This document shows, piece after piece, positions 7,893-16,150 of a stretch of 64,000 nucleotides of DNA (position 1 is its first letter; every line of letters starts with the position of its first letter). This DNA is from Paeniglutamicibacter psychrophenolicus. Lineage in GTDB: Bacteria > Actinomycetota > Actinomycetes > Actinomycetales > Micrococcaceae. The position numbers were made by a program, and so were the translations under genes. Below the pieces are notes generated by a model. The model was not told the DNA's origin. It worked only from the letters and a program-made list of their open reading frames with translations, and made no database searches. The DNA lies in the NCBI RefSeq assembly GCF_017876575.1, contig NZ_JAGIOE010000001.1, positions 2,294,001 through 2,358,000 on the forward strand. The letters are read 5' to 3'.

Positions 7893-9116
7893 ATGAACCA
7901 GCGCAACAACCCCGCCACCCGATACGAGAACGTCGCCGCCGGCCGGCTGCCGGCCCTCGTGCCGCCCGGGGACGAACTGCTGCCGGAGGAATTGCTGCGC
8001 TACTCGCGCCAGATCATCATCCCGGAGATCGGGATGACGGGGCAGCGCCGGCTGAAGAATGCCCGGGTGCTGGTCATCGGCGCCGGCGGGCTCGGTGCCC
8101 CCGCGCTGCTCTACCTGGCAGCCGCGGGCATCGGCACCCTGGGCATCATCGACGACGACGAGGTGGACCTGGGCAACCTGCAGCGCCAGGTCATCCACTC
8201 CACCCTCACCGTGGGCCAACCGAAGACCGAATCCGCCGCTGCGCGCATCAAGGAACTGAACCCGCTGGTCACCGTGCGGGTGCACAACCACCGGCTGGAC
8301 GCCACCAACGCCGTGGAGCTCTTCGGCGAATACGACCTGGTCCTGGACGGGACCGACAACTTCGCCACCCGCTACCTGGTCAACGACGCCGCGGCGCTCG
8401 CCGGCATCCCGTACGTCTGGGGTTCGATCCTGCGCTTCGACGGCCAGGTATCCGTCTTCTGGGACGCCCACGGCCCGAACTACCGCGACCTGTATCCGAC
8501 CCCGCCGCCGGCGGGCACAGTGCCCTCCTGCGCCGAGGGCGGGGTCTTCGGGGTGCTGTGCTCGCAGATCGGCTCGGTGATGGTGGCCGAGGCCATCAAG
8601 CTGATCACCGGGGTCGGCCGCTCGCTGTTGGGGCGGCTGTTGATCCTGGACTCGCTGGACATGACCTGGCGGGAGGTGTCCCTGCTGCCCGATCCCGACC
8701 TCCCGCCGATCACCGGCCTGCTGGAGAGCTACGACGACTTCTGCTCGGTCCCCGCGCTGGATGCACAGGGGCTTGCGCGGATGGCCGCGCACAGCATCGA
8801 CGCCAGGGAGCTGGCGCGCCTGCTCGCCCTGCGCACCGAGGGGAAGGAAGACTTCCTGCTGGTCGATGTCAGGGAGCCGGGCGAGGCCGAAATCGCCTCG
8901 ATCCCCGGGGCGATCCTCGCCCCGCGCGGGGCGATCCTGGGCGGGGAAATCGAGCTGCCCAGGGATCGGGAGATCATCCTGCATTGCAAGTCCGGGGGTC
9001 GATCCGGGGAGGTGCTGCGCTTCCTGCTGGATGGGGACTACGCGCGCGTGCGTCATGTTGCGGGCGGAATCCTGGATTGGATCAGTGATGTCGATCCGCG
9101 CATGGCTGCCTACTGA
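7893..9116 (+). CDS. moeZ: MoeZ-type adenylyltransferase/sulfurtransferase
   Basis: 407 aa with an N-terminal E1-like domain (about 30-290) and a C-terminal rhodanese domain (about 310-405). The ATP site is GAGGLG (63-68); GNLQRQ carries the nucleotide-contacting Arg, and SCAEGGVFG (211-219) and VLCSQIG (220-226) carry conserved cysteines. The rhodanese loop HCKSGGRSG has its active Cys at about 365. Enzymes of this layout activate the C-terminus of a ubiquitin-like sulfur carrier (MoaD, ThiS, CysO) by adenylation and then add sulfur, serving molybdopterin, thiamine or cysteine synthesis. No carrier protein gene is adjacent, so the pathway served is not settled. Confidence 0.9.
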   Translation: MNQRNNPATRYENVAAGRLPALVPPGDELLPEELLRYSRQIIIPEIGMTGQRRLKNARVLVIGAGGLGAPALLYLAAAGIGTLGIIDDDEVDLGNLQRQVIHSTLTVGQPKTESAAARIKELNPLVTVRVHNHRLDATNAVELFGEYDLVLDGTDNFATRYLVNDAAALAGIPYVWGSILRFDGQVSVFWDAHGPNYRDLYPTPPPAGTVPSCAEGGVFGVLCSQIGSVMVAEAIKLITGVGRSLLGRLLILDSLDMTWREVSLLPDPDLPPITGLLESYDDFCSVPALDAQGLARMAAHSIDARELARLLALRTEGKEDFLLVDVREPGEAEIASIPGAILAPRGAILGGEIELPRDREIILHCKSGGRSGEVLRFLLDGDYARVRHVAGGILDWISDVDPRMAAY

Positions 9117-9271
9117 TGCGTTGAACCAGCTTGTCAGCGGTGGATTGGCGGGTTTCCGGGGCGATTTTGCCGTGTCGCGGTGGCCAACGTGCGTCAGGGG
9201 TTCCACTACCCTGTGAGTGTTCACACTGAAGTGTTGCTCGTTGGGGAGGGCACTGAGGTTTAAGGCACCAC

Positions 9272-10348
9272 ATGAAAACATTCCTGTTTGCGCTCGTTGG
9301 CGCACTGGCCCTCACGCAGGGCCTGCTGTCCGCACCGTCGGCCGGCGAAGGGCCGGGCACGGCCACCGTCGTCGAGAAACCATTGGCGGCTCCGGCTCCG
9401 GCCGCTGCTCCGGCAACGGCACCGGCGATGCCGGTGGACGCATCCGCCCAGTCGATCGTGCTGGCCGGGTCCAGCACCGTCGGCGCTTCAAAGCCGCACT
9501 ACATCACCACCGCCACCATCAGGCCGCGCAGCAGCAAGGGCGCCGGGGCCCGGCTGGGGTCGGCCACCAAGGGGTACAAGGTCTGGGGCACCGGCAAGAC
9601 CTCGAAGGGCTACACCCAGATCAAGTTCCTGGGCCGCACCGGCTGGGTCAAGTCCAACCAGCTCAAGCGCCTGGTCGTGGCGAAGTACACCGCCAAGCAG
9701 TCGACCGTCCTGCGTTCGAAGGCCAACGGCGGCAAGAAGCTGGCGACCATTGGGCGGGACTACACCCTCGGAACCGTGGACAACGCCAGGAACAAGTCGC
9801 GTTCCTGGGTCCGGGTCCAGTACAAGGGAAAGACCGGCTGGGTCGCGCTGAAGCACGTGAAAAAGGCTTCACTGGGCAAGGCCGTGGGCCCGGGCACCCG
9901 GACGTACTCGGACGCGGCATGGTCCAAGGCGGTCTCCAAGAACATCTCCAGATACTGCCCGCGGACCACCGTGCGGGTGAGCCACCGCAAGAACGAGTAC
10001 TACGCACAGTCCAGTCCACGGCGCATCACGCTGAGCCGGGTGGGCCACCCGGACCCGAACGCGGCACCGATCAAGGCCGTGGCCCTACACGAATGCGCGC
10101 ACATCATGCAGTTCAAGGCGTATCCCAGGGGCTTCTCGAAGCTGGTTCGCCATGCGGAGAAGATCAACCCGCGCCGTGACGGATACGGGATCGAGCACCT
10201 GGCCGATTGCATGTCCGATTCGATGGGTGCCAAGCGCAGCGGACGCCTGGCCGACGGCAGCACCTACTACACCGGGTACCACGGCAAGTGCAGCAGCACG
10301 CAGAAGCGGGCGGCGGCCCAGTTGATCGCCGGCAAGCGACCGGCCTGA
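9272..10348 (+). CDS. Secreted SH3b protein with HExxH metallopeptidase-like domain
   Basis: 358 aa. Residues 1-24 form a signal peptide; 25-75 are an Ala/Pro linker. Two SH3b-like repeats follow (about 77-135 and 138-200), each ending in a GWVK/GWVALK motif, suggesting binding to the cell wall. The C-terminal domain (about 210-358) contains ALHECAHIMQ with HExxH at 273-277 and EHLAD at 308-312, which fits an ExxxD third-ligand motif of gluzincin-type peptidases. There are four Cys (229, 275, 313, 340). Role inferred: an extracytoplasmic, wall-bound zinc peptidase; no substrate can be named. It is a stand-alone unit ending at a strong terminator. Confidence 0.8.
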   Translation: MKTFLFALVGALALTQGLLSAPSAGEGPGTATVVEKPLAAPAPAAAPATAPAMPVDASAQSIVLAGSSTVGASKPHYITTATIRPRSSKGAGARLGSATKGYKVWGTGKTSKGYTQIKFLGRTGWVKSNQLKRLVVAKYTAKQSTVLRSKANGGKKLATIGRDYTLGTVDNARNKSRSWVRVQYKGKTGWVALKHVKKASLGKAVGPGTRTYSDAAWSKAVSKNISRYCPRTTVRVSHRKNEYYAQSSPRRITLSRVGHPDPNAAPIKAVALHECAHIMQFKAYPRGFSKLVRHAEKINPRRDGYGIEHLADCMSDSMGAKRSGRLADGSTYYTGYHGKCSSTQKRAAAQLIAGKRPA

Positions 10349-10378
10349 TCGACACCACTGCCCAAAGGCAGCACCCGG

Positions 10379-10407
10379 CCCCCCCGAAGGGGGGAGCCCT
10401 GGACATG
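10379..10407 (+). terminator. Paired hairpins after the SH3b gene
   Basis: A CCCCCC-GAA-GGGGGG stem near 10380-10394 is followed directly by CTGGACAT/ATGTCCAG with a GGGG loop. Together they lie 30-70 bases past the SH3b gene stop, upstream of the larger bidirectional hairpin. A transcription end region is the simplest reading. Confidence 0.45.
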
Positions 10408-10446
10408 GGGATGTCCAGGACCGGTACCGGCACGCGCTGGACGGCA

Positions 10447-10485
10447 AAGGGGCACCGCGGGAAGATGTTTCCCGCGGTGCCCCTT
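10447..10485. terminator. Bidirectional terminator, 17-bp perfect stem
   Basis: AAGGGGCACCGCGGGAA (10447-10463) pairs perfectly with 10469-10485 around a 5-nt loop, with A and T at the stem ends. It lies between the convergent SH3b gene and hemA. Confidence 0.88.
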
Positions 10486-10532
10486 GCGTGGTGCCCGGTG
10501 CCCGGCCGTGCCGACCCGTGTGCCGGAGTTGA

Positions 10533-11891
10533 CTAACCGGCCTGCTGGATGGAGTCGGCCCCGGCGAGGTTCCCGGCCTCGGTGCCCTGGATGCCGGTGA
10601 CCGGACAGGTGCCCGACTTCTTCATCGAGGGTGCCACCGGCACCTCGACCTCAAGCCCGTACAGCGTCTCCAGGGCGTCGATGTAATCCCCGGCGCGCCC
10701 GGCCGCGGCCAGCTCGCGGGCACGGACCGTGGGCACGTGCAGCAGCTGGCGCATCATCCGGCGCATGGCGAATTCGACTTCCTCGGCAGCGGCTGTGCAG
10801 CCGTGCTGGGCGCGGACCTTCTCGACCTCGGCCTCCAGGACCTTTTGGGTGTGCCGGCGCAGGGCCACGATGGCGGCATCCGCTGCACGCTCACGCTGTT
10901 CGGCGGCGAAGGCCTCGGCCGCGTCGAGCACGATGCCGCGGGCCTGGCGCAGCGACTGCGCCTGCTCCTCGGGGGCTGCCATGCGCACCGACTCCAGGTT
11001 GATCAGCTCCACGTTCGCCAGCGAGCCGAGTTCCGGGTCGAAGTCGTGGGTCAGGGCCAGGTCGATGGCGATCAACGGGCGGGAACCGCGGTCAAGGCTC
11101 GCGATGTCGGCGGCCATCAGGCGGTGGTCCGAACCGCTGCACCCGATGATGACATCGGCGGCCTCGAGGGCGGCCTCGAGCGTGGACTCGTCCAGCGCGG
11201 TTCCCCCGCGGGTGGCGACGAAGGCCTCGGACCGGCCCGAGGCGGAAAACACCGAGACGTTGTGGGCCGCGCGCTCGCGCAAGAGGGACATGGTGGCCCC
11301 GGCATAGGCGCCGGTGCCGAAGATGACGATGTTCTTGGAGCCCCAGTCGGGCTCGCGGCTCAGGTCGGTGGCCAAATCCAGCGCCACGGAGACGACCGAG
11401 AGGCCGCGCGATCCCAGCGAGGTCCGCGATCCGACGTCCTTGGCGGTGCGCGAGGCGGCCTGGAAGAGCCGGACCAGGGAACCGGTGGCGGTCCCGGCTG
11501 CCTGCGCCTCGTTCAGGGCGCGGCGCACCTGGCCGGCGATCTCTCGCTCCCCGATGACGGCGGAATCAAGTCCGGCGCCGACGGAAAAGAGGTGCTCGAT
11601 GACTTCGGTCTCGGTCTTGGAGACCAGCGCGGTGGAGATGGTGGCCTCGGAAAGCCCGGTGCTGGCGGCAATCTGGGTGATCACCTCCGAGCGCGCGGCA
11701 GGTACGTCCTCTGATTGCGGCACTTCGCAATAGATTTCGTAGCGGTTGCAGGTGGCCAGGGTGATGGCGCCGGCAACAGGGCTGGCCGAAGCGAGCACGA
11801 CGGAAGCGACCTGGGAGGCGTCGGCACTGATCTTTGCCACGGTCTCGAGGTCGATGTCTGAATGAGAGGCAACGAGAGATAGTAAAACCAC
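10533..11891 (-). CDS. hemA: Glutamyl-tRNA reductase
   Basis: 452 aa. Reduces glutamyl-tRNA(Glu) to glutamate-1-semialdehyde with NADPH, the first committed step of heme synthesis by the C5 route. The catalytic Cys is in TCNRYEIY (Cys48); GTGAYAG is the nucleotide-binding loop, and the C-terminal dimerisation helices follow. GTG 11891 ([10 protein letters not shown]) is preferred over ATG 11903 because GGAGG lies just upstream and the family begins with this segment. It is divergent from hemE, sharing a 134-base regulatory region, so the first enzyme can be set separately from the rest of the pathway. Confidence 0.95.
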   Translation of the reverse strand: MVLLSLVASHSDIDLETVAKISADASQVASVVLASASPVAGAITLATCNRYEIYCEVPQSEDVPAARSEVITQIAASTGLSEATISTALVSKTETEVIEHLFSVGAGLDSAVIGEREIAGQVRRALNEAQAAGTATGSLVRLFQAASRTAKDVGSRTSLGSRGLSVVSVALDLATDLSREPDWGSKNIVIFGTGAYAGATMSLLRERAAHNVSVFSASGRSEAFVATRGGTALDESTLEAALEAADVIIGCSGSDHRLMAADIASLDRGSRPLIAIDLALTHDFDPELGSLANVELINLESVRMAAPEEQAQSLRQARGIVLDAAEAFAAEQRERAADAAIVALRRHTQKVLEAEVEKVRAQHGCTAAAEEVEFAMRRMMRQLLHVPTVRARELAAAGRAGDYIDALETLYGLEVEVPVAPSMKKSGTCPVTGIQGTEAGNLAGADSIQQAG

Positions 11892-12025
11892 AGTGCCTCC
11901 CATGATAGCGCTTCTACTGGTTGTAGAGCATCGGATGTGACGAGGTCGCCCAATACCATGCAGCGTACGTTCGCTGGGGGCGTGTGGATTACGGTTCGGG
12001 CCGATATGTTGGCAGAATCAATAGC

Positions 12026-13096
12026 ATGACGTTGAGCCAGAACCACCCGCTGATGGACGGTCGTACCGCCAATTCCCCGTTGATTACCGCCTACCGCGGC
12101 CAGAAGCCAAGCCGCAGACCCGTGTGGTTCATGCGCCAGGCAGGCCGTTCGCTGCCCGAATACCGCAAGTTGCGCGAGGGCACCGAAATGCTTGAGTCGT
12201 GCCTGCGCCCCGAGATGGCCTCGGAAATCACCTTGCAGCCGGTGCGCCGGCACGACGTGGATGCCGGGATCTTCTTCTCCGACATCGTCATCCCGCTGAA
12301 GCTCGCGGGCATCGACGTCGACATCGTCCCGGGCGTCGGCCCCGTGCTGGGCACCCCGGTGCGCACCGCCGCCGACGTGCGTGCGCTGCCGAAGATGACC
12401 GACGCCTCGCTGGACCCGATCCGCGAGGCCGTCGCGATGACCGTCGAGCAGCTGGGCAACACCCCGCTGATCGGCTTCGCCGGCGCCCCGTTCACCGTTG
12501 CCGCCTACATGGTCGAGGGACGCCCGTCCCGCGACCACATGGGCCCGCGCACCATGATGCATGCCGAGCCCGGCGTCTGGGAAGAACTGGCGAACTGGGC
12601 CGCCGACGCCTCCGGTGCGTTCCTCCGAGCCCAGATCGAGGCCGGCGCCTCCGCCGGGCAGCTCTTCGACTCCTGGGCCGGCTCGCTCTCGCTGGCCGAC
12701 TACACCAACTTCGTCGCCCCGGCCTCGGCCCGCGCCCTGGATGTCGTGCGCGGCACCGGCGTCCCGCTGGTGCACTTCGGCACAGGCACCGGTGAACTGC
12801 TTGGCGCCATGCGCAACGTCGGCGTCGACGTCATGGGCGTTGACTACCGCATTCCGCTGGACGAGGCCAACCGCCGCCTCGGCGGGGACATCCCGCTGCA
12901 GGGCAACATCGACCCGGCGCTGCTGTCGGCCCCCTGGGAGATCCTCGAGGTGCACGTGCGCGAGGTGCTCGCCGCGGGTGACACCGCCGTGTCGCACGTG
13001 GCAAACCTGGGCCACGGCGTGCCGCCGGAGACCAACCCGGAAACCCTCACGCGTGTGGTTGAACTCATCCACTCGATCCCCGTGGCCGGGCGTTAA
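12026..13096 (+). CDS. hemE: Uroporphyrinogen decarboxylase
   Basis: 356 aa. Removes four carboxyl groups from uroporphyrinogen III to give coproporphyrinogen III. The family signatures PVWFMRQAGRSLPEYR near the N-terminus and GFAGAPFTVAAYMVEG are present. Length is normal. ATG 12026 begins MTLSQNHPL; the longer frame from 11984 would extend into the shared hemA/hemE regulatory region. It heads the long heme operon, with hemY 124 bases downstream. Confidence 0.95.
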   Translation: MTLSQNHPLMDGRTANSPLITAYRGQKPSRRPVWFMRQAGRSLPEYRKLREGTEMLESCLRPEMASEITLQPVRRHDVDAGIFFSDIVIPLKLAGIDVDIVPGVGPVLGTPVRTAADVRALPKMTDASLDPIREAVAMTVEQLGNTPLIGFAGAPFTVAAYMVEGRPSRDHMGPRTMMHAEPGVWEELANWAADASGAFLRAQIEAGASAGQLFDSWAGSLSLADYTNFVAPASARALDVVRGTGVPLVHFGTGTGELLGAMRNVGVDVMGVDYRIPLDEANRRLGGDIPLQGNIDPALLSAPWEILEVHVREVLAAGDTAVSHVANLGHGVPPETNPETLTRVVELIHSIPVAGR

Positions 13097-13220
13097 GCTA
13101 GAAGAAGCAGTACCGGGTGCAGGACACGGTGCGCTGGCCGCACGGCCCAGCGCCGCGCGGACGCCGCGCATCGTGTCCGGCGCCTTCGAAGATACACATT
13201 CGTTTCCCTGAAAAGAGTTG

Positions 13221-15308
13221 ATGGTGCCAAACGTCGAAGAGCAGCCACGCCGTGGCTCGGCCAATGAAGCCGGAACGGCCCGGCGCCTTTCGGGCGCTGC
13301 GGCGGACCTCGACGACGGGACATCCGGGACCACTCCGGTGACCGATACGCCTTCGGCCGACGACGCCGCCGGCACCGCGGATGCGGCAACGCCTGGCACG
13401 GCGACACCGACGGCAGCAGCCGCCGAGACGGCACCGGCCAAGGCACGGCGCACCCCGGTCGCCTCCAACGCCGCGGCCCACGCCATGCGCCTGCTGGCCC
13501 GTGCCCGCGGCACCGAAGCCGCAACCCCCGGCCCACGCGGCCAGCTCGCGGCGGACCTCGACGACGGGACATCCAGGACCGCGCCGGTGACCGACACGCC
13601 TTCGGCCGACGCCGCCGATGGCACCGCGGATGCGGCAACACCTGAAACGGCAACGCCTGACACGGCGGCACCGGCACCGGGGGCAGCTGCCGCCGAGAAG
13701 GCACCGGCCAAGGCCCGGCGCGCCCCCGTCGCCTCCAACGCCGCGGCCCACGCCATGCGCCTGCTGGCCCGGGCCCGCGGGACCGAAGCCGCAGCCCCCG
13801 GCCCCAGCGGCCCGCTCGCGGTGGTCATCGGCGGCGGCATCTCCGGGCTCGTGGCCGCCCGCGAACTGGCCATCAGCGGACACCGCGTCCAGGTCCACGA
13901 GGCCTCCGCGGCCTTCGGCGGTTGCGTGGGCGTCCACGAGGTCGCCGGACTCAGGCTGGATGCCGGCGCAGAATCCTTCGCCACCCGATCCACCGCCGTC
14001 GCCGACCTGCTGGGCGAACTGGGCCTGGGCGATGACATCACCACCCCGGAACCCGGGGGCGCCTGGCTGTATTTGAAGCGCGGGCATGAATCGGTCGCCC
14101 AGCCGCTGCCGGCCACCGGCATCCTGGGCATCCCCGGGGACCCGTGGGCCGAAGAGGTGCGCAGCGCCGTGGGACGCGCCGGGGCCCTGCGCGCCGCCGC
14201 CGACCTGATCACCCCGGTCTCGAAGAAGATCACCGAGGGCCACATGTCCCTCGGCGCGCTGGTCCGTTCCCGGATGGGCTCGGCGGTGCTGGAAAACCTG
14301 GTGACCCCCGTGGTCTCGGGCGTGCACTCGGCCGATCCCGACACCCTTGACGTCGACGCCATTGCCCCCGGGCTGCGTGCCGCGGTGCTCAAGCACGGCT
14401 CGCTGGCCCGCGCCGTGGCGGCCATGCGCGCAGCGGCCCCGGCCGGATCCGCCGTCGCCTCGGTGGTCGGGGGCATGAACCGGCTCACCGCAGCCCTGCT
14501 GGCCGACCTGTTGTCCGCGGGCGTCGAATTGCACGCCAACAGCGCCGTGGTGGCGCTGGAACCCCACGAGGGCACCTCCGGCTTCCGCGTTCTGCTGGCT
14601 GACGCCCCGGCCCCGGCCGCCGCGAAGCACGTACGTCCCGGGCGGGCGGGCAAGCCCCCGGCCGAGACGGCCCCCGTCCCCGAGACCCCGGCCGCGCCCC
14701 GCGAGGTGCTGGCCGAACGCGTCGTGGTGGCCACCGGCGGGACAATCGCAGTCGACCTGCTGGTCGGCGTCGACGAGGCCTTCGCCATCCACCGCCCGGC
14801 ACCCGGCGCGGGCATTTCCCTGGTCACCCTGGTCATCGACAAGCCGGAGCTCGACGACGCCCCGCGCGGGACCGGCCTGCTGGTCGCGCCCACCGCGGAC
14901 AACGTCGGGGCCAAGGCGCTGACCCACGCGACCGCCAAGTGGCAGTGGCTGGGCGACGAATCGGGCCCCGGCTCGCACGTGCTGCGCCTGTCCTACGGCC
15001 GGCTCAACGACGTGGCGTCCGCGCTGGTGAACGCCGACGACGCCTCGCTGCGCAACGCGGCGCTGGCCGACGCCTCGGTGCTGCTGGGCATGGAAATCAC
15101 CGCCGGGGACGTGCTGGGCTTCGACGTCGTGCGCTATTCCGGCGCGCTGCCCTTCGCGACCACCGGGCACGCGGCGCGCGTGGCGGCGATCCGCGAGATC
15201 GCCTCCGCGCACCCGGGCCTCGAGCTGGTCGGCGCCTGGCTGGCCGGCACCGGTCTGGCCGCCGTTGTCAACGACACCCGCAAGCGGCTGCGCATCACCG
15301 CCAGCTGA
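13221..15308 (+). CDS. hemY: Coproporphyrinogen III oxidase (HemY/HemG type) with duplicated N-terminal extension
   Basis: 695 aa, some 200 longer than the family norm. The FAD enzyme proper begins at about residue 200 with AVVIGGGISGLVAARELA, the dinucleotide-binding motif, and ends with LAGTGLAAVVNDT, the C-terminal FAD motif. In actinobacteria this enzyme oxidises coproporphyrinogen III to coproporphyrin III. The first ~200 residues are Ala/Thr/Pro-rich and contain two copies of an 83-90 residue unit, each ending in the helix-like NAAAHAMRLLARARGTEAA. ATG 13221 follows a weak AAGAG; TTG 13218 and GTG 13224 are also possible. A start close to the FAD domain cannot be excluded, but the in-frame, synonymously diverged repeat argues that the extension is translated. 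Confidence 0.88.
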   Translation: MVPNVEEQPRRGSANEAGTARRLSGAAADLDDGTSGTTPVTDTPSADDAAGTADAATPGTATPTAAAAETAPAKARRTPVASNAAAHAMRLLARARGTEAATPGPRGQLAADLDDGTSRTAPVTDTPSADAADGTADAATPETATPDTAAPAPGAAAAEKAPAKARRAPVASNAAAHAMRLLARARGTEAAAPGPSGPLAVVIGGGISGLVAARELAISGHRVQVHEASAAFGGCVGVHEVAGLRLDAGAESFATRSTAVADLLGELGLGDDITTPEPGGAWLYLKRGHESVAQPLPATGILGIPGDPWAEEVRSAVGRAGALRAAADLITPVSKKITEGHMSLGALVRSRMGSAVLENLVTPVVSGVHSADPDTLDVDAIAPGLRAAVLKHGSLARAVAAMRAAAPAGSAVASVVGGMNRLTAALLADLLSAGVELHANSAVVALEPHEGTSGFRVLLADAPAPAAAKHVRPGRAGKPPAETAPVPETPAAPREVLAERVVVATGGTIAVDLLVGVDEAFAIHRPAPGAGISLVTLVIDKPELDDAPRGTGLLVAPTADNVGAKALTHATAKWQWLGDESGPGSHVLRLSYGRLNDVASALVNADDASLRNAALADASVLLGMEITAGDVLGFDVVRYSGALPFATTGHAARVAAIREIASAHPGLELVGAWLAGTGLAAVVNDTRKRLRITAS
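13299..13817 (+). repeat. Tandem duplication inside hemY (249 + 270 bp)
   Basis: Unit 1 (13299-13547) and unit 2 (13548-13817) both open with GCGGCGGACCTCGACGACGG and end at the same point in the reading frame. Unit 2 has a net 21-bp insertion, so the frame is kept. The second unit abuts the FAD domain. Confidence 0.9.
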
Positions 15309-15388
15309 CCCATCCCTTCCCGTCCGGCGCCGCCCCGGCGTGCAGGACGGGTGAAGCACCACAGACTTTCGCAACACGTACGAGAACC

Positions 15389-15408
15389 ACTTCGCCGGAA
15401 GGCGAAGT
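15389..15408 (+). promoter_or_regulatory. Hairpin in the hemY-hemQ gap
   Basis: ACTTCGCC-GGAA-GGCGAAGT is a perfect 8-bp hairpin 28 bases before the hemQ start, within a 128-base gap. A second, larger GC hairpin lies at about 15316-15350 (CCCGTCC...GGACGGG). These could be an internal terminator/attenuator or an RNA processing site separating hemEY from hemQHCDBL expression. Confidence 0.5.
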
Positions 15409-15436
15409 ACCGCAAAGAAAGCAGGAGAACCAACCC

Positions 15437-16150
15437 ATGAGTGCAGTGGAATCCAATTCACCCGTCATCCGCGACCGCGAAGCAGCGGGTGCCGACGCGA
15501 CCATGTACTACACCCTGTGGACCGTCTTCAAGCGCGATTCGGACCTGGACCGGTCCGAGGGCGTCGAGGCGTTCGACGCACTGGTGGCCGAGCTGGCCGC
15601 CGAGGGCGTGACCCTGCGCGGCACCTACGACGTTTCCGCCATGCGCGAGGACGCCGACGTGATGACCTGGGTGCACGGCCCGACCGCCGAGTCCCTGCAG
15701 GCCGCGGTGCGCAAGATCCGCCGTTCCTACCTCTTCGCCGAGACCACCATCGTCTACTCGACCATGGCCGTGCACCGCGAGGCGGAATTCGCCAAGGACC
15801 ACTCGCCGGCATTCGCCCGCGGCGTTGCCCCCGAGGCCTGGATGACCGTCTACCCGTTCGTCCGCTCCACCGACTGGTACCTGCTTGACCCGAAGGAACG
15901 CGGCAAGATGCTGCGCGACCACGGCATCCTGGGCCGCGACTTCCCCGGCGTGCTGGCCAACACCGTGGCGGCCTTCGCCTTTTCCGACTTCGAATGGCAG
16001 ATCTGCCTCGAGGCCCCGGACATGATCGATTTGGTCGACATGATGCGCCACCTGCGCTACACCGAGGCCCGCAACCACGTGCGCGAGGAAATCCCGTTCT
16101 ACACCGGCCGCCGCATCTCCACCGCCGAGGTCGCCGAGGTCCTGCGATGA
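15437..16150 (+). CDS. hemQ: Coproheme decarboxylase HemQ (chlorite dismutase family)
   Basis: 237 aa. Converts Fe-coproporphyrin III to heme b by two oxidative decarboxylations, the last step of the coproporphyrin-dependent pathway of Gram-positive bacteria. The diagnostic stretch AWMTVYPFVRSTDWYLLD contains the Tyr expected to form the catalytic radical, and KMLRDHGILGRDFPG carries the heme-ligand His. AGGAGAACC precedes the ATG at 15437. The last bases overlap hemH as ATGA, so the two are translationally coupled, fitting consecutive action with the ferrochelatase. Confidence 0.94.
   Translation: MSAVESNSPVIRDREAAGADATMYYTLWTVFKRDSDLDRSEGVEAFDALVAELAAEGVTLRGTYDVSAMREDADVMTWVHGPTAESLQAAVRKIRRSYLFAETTIVYSTMAVHREAEFAKDHSPAFARGVAPEAWMTVYPFVRSTDWYLLDPKERGKMLRDHGILGRDFPGVLANTVAAFAFSDFEWQICLEAPDMIDLVDMMRHLRYTEARNHVREEIPFYTGRRISTAEVAEVLR

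Noticed and set aside
13098-15461. Long antisense frame over hemY (787 codons)
   Set aside because: Mirror of the GC-rich hemY, including its repeat; no ribosome binding site or family.
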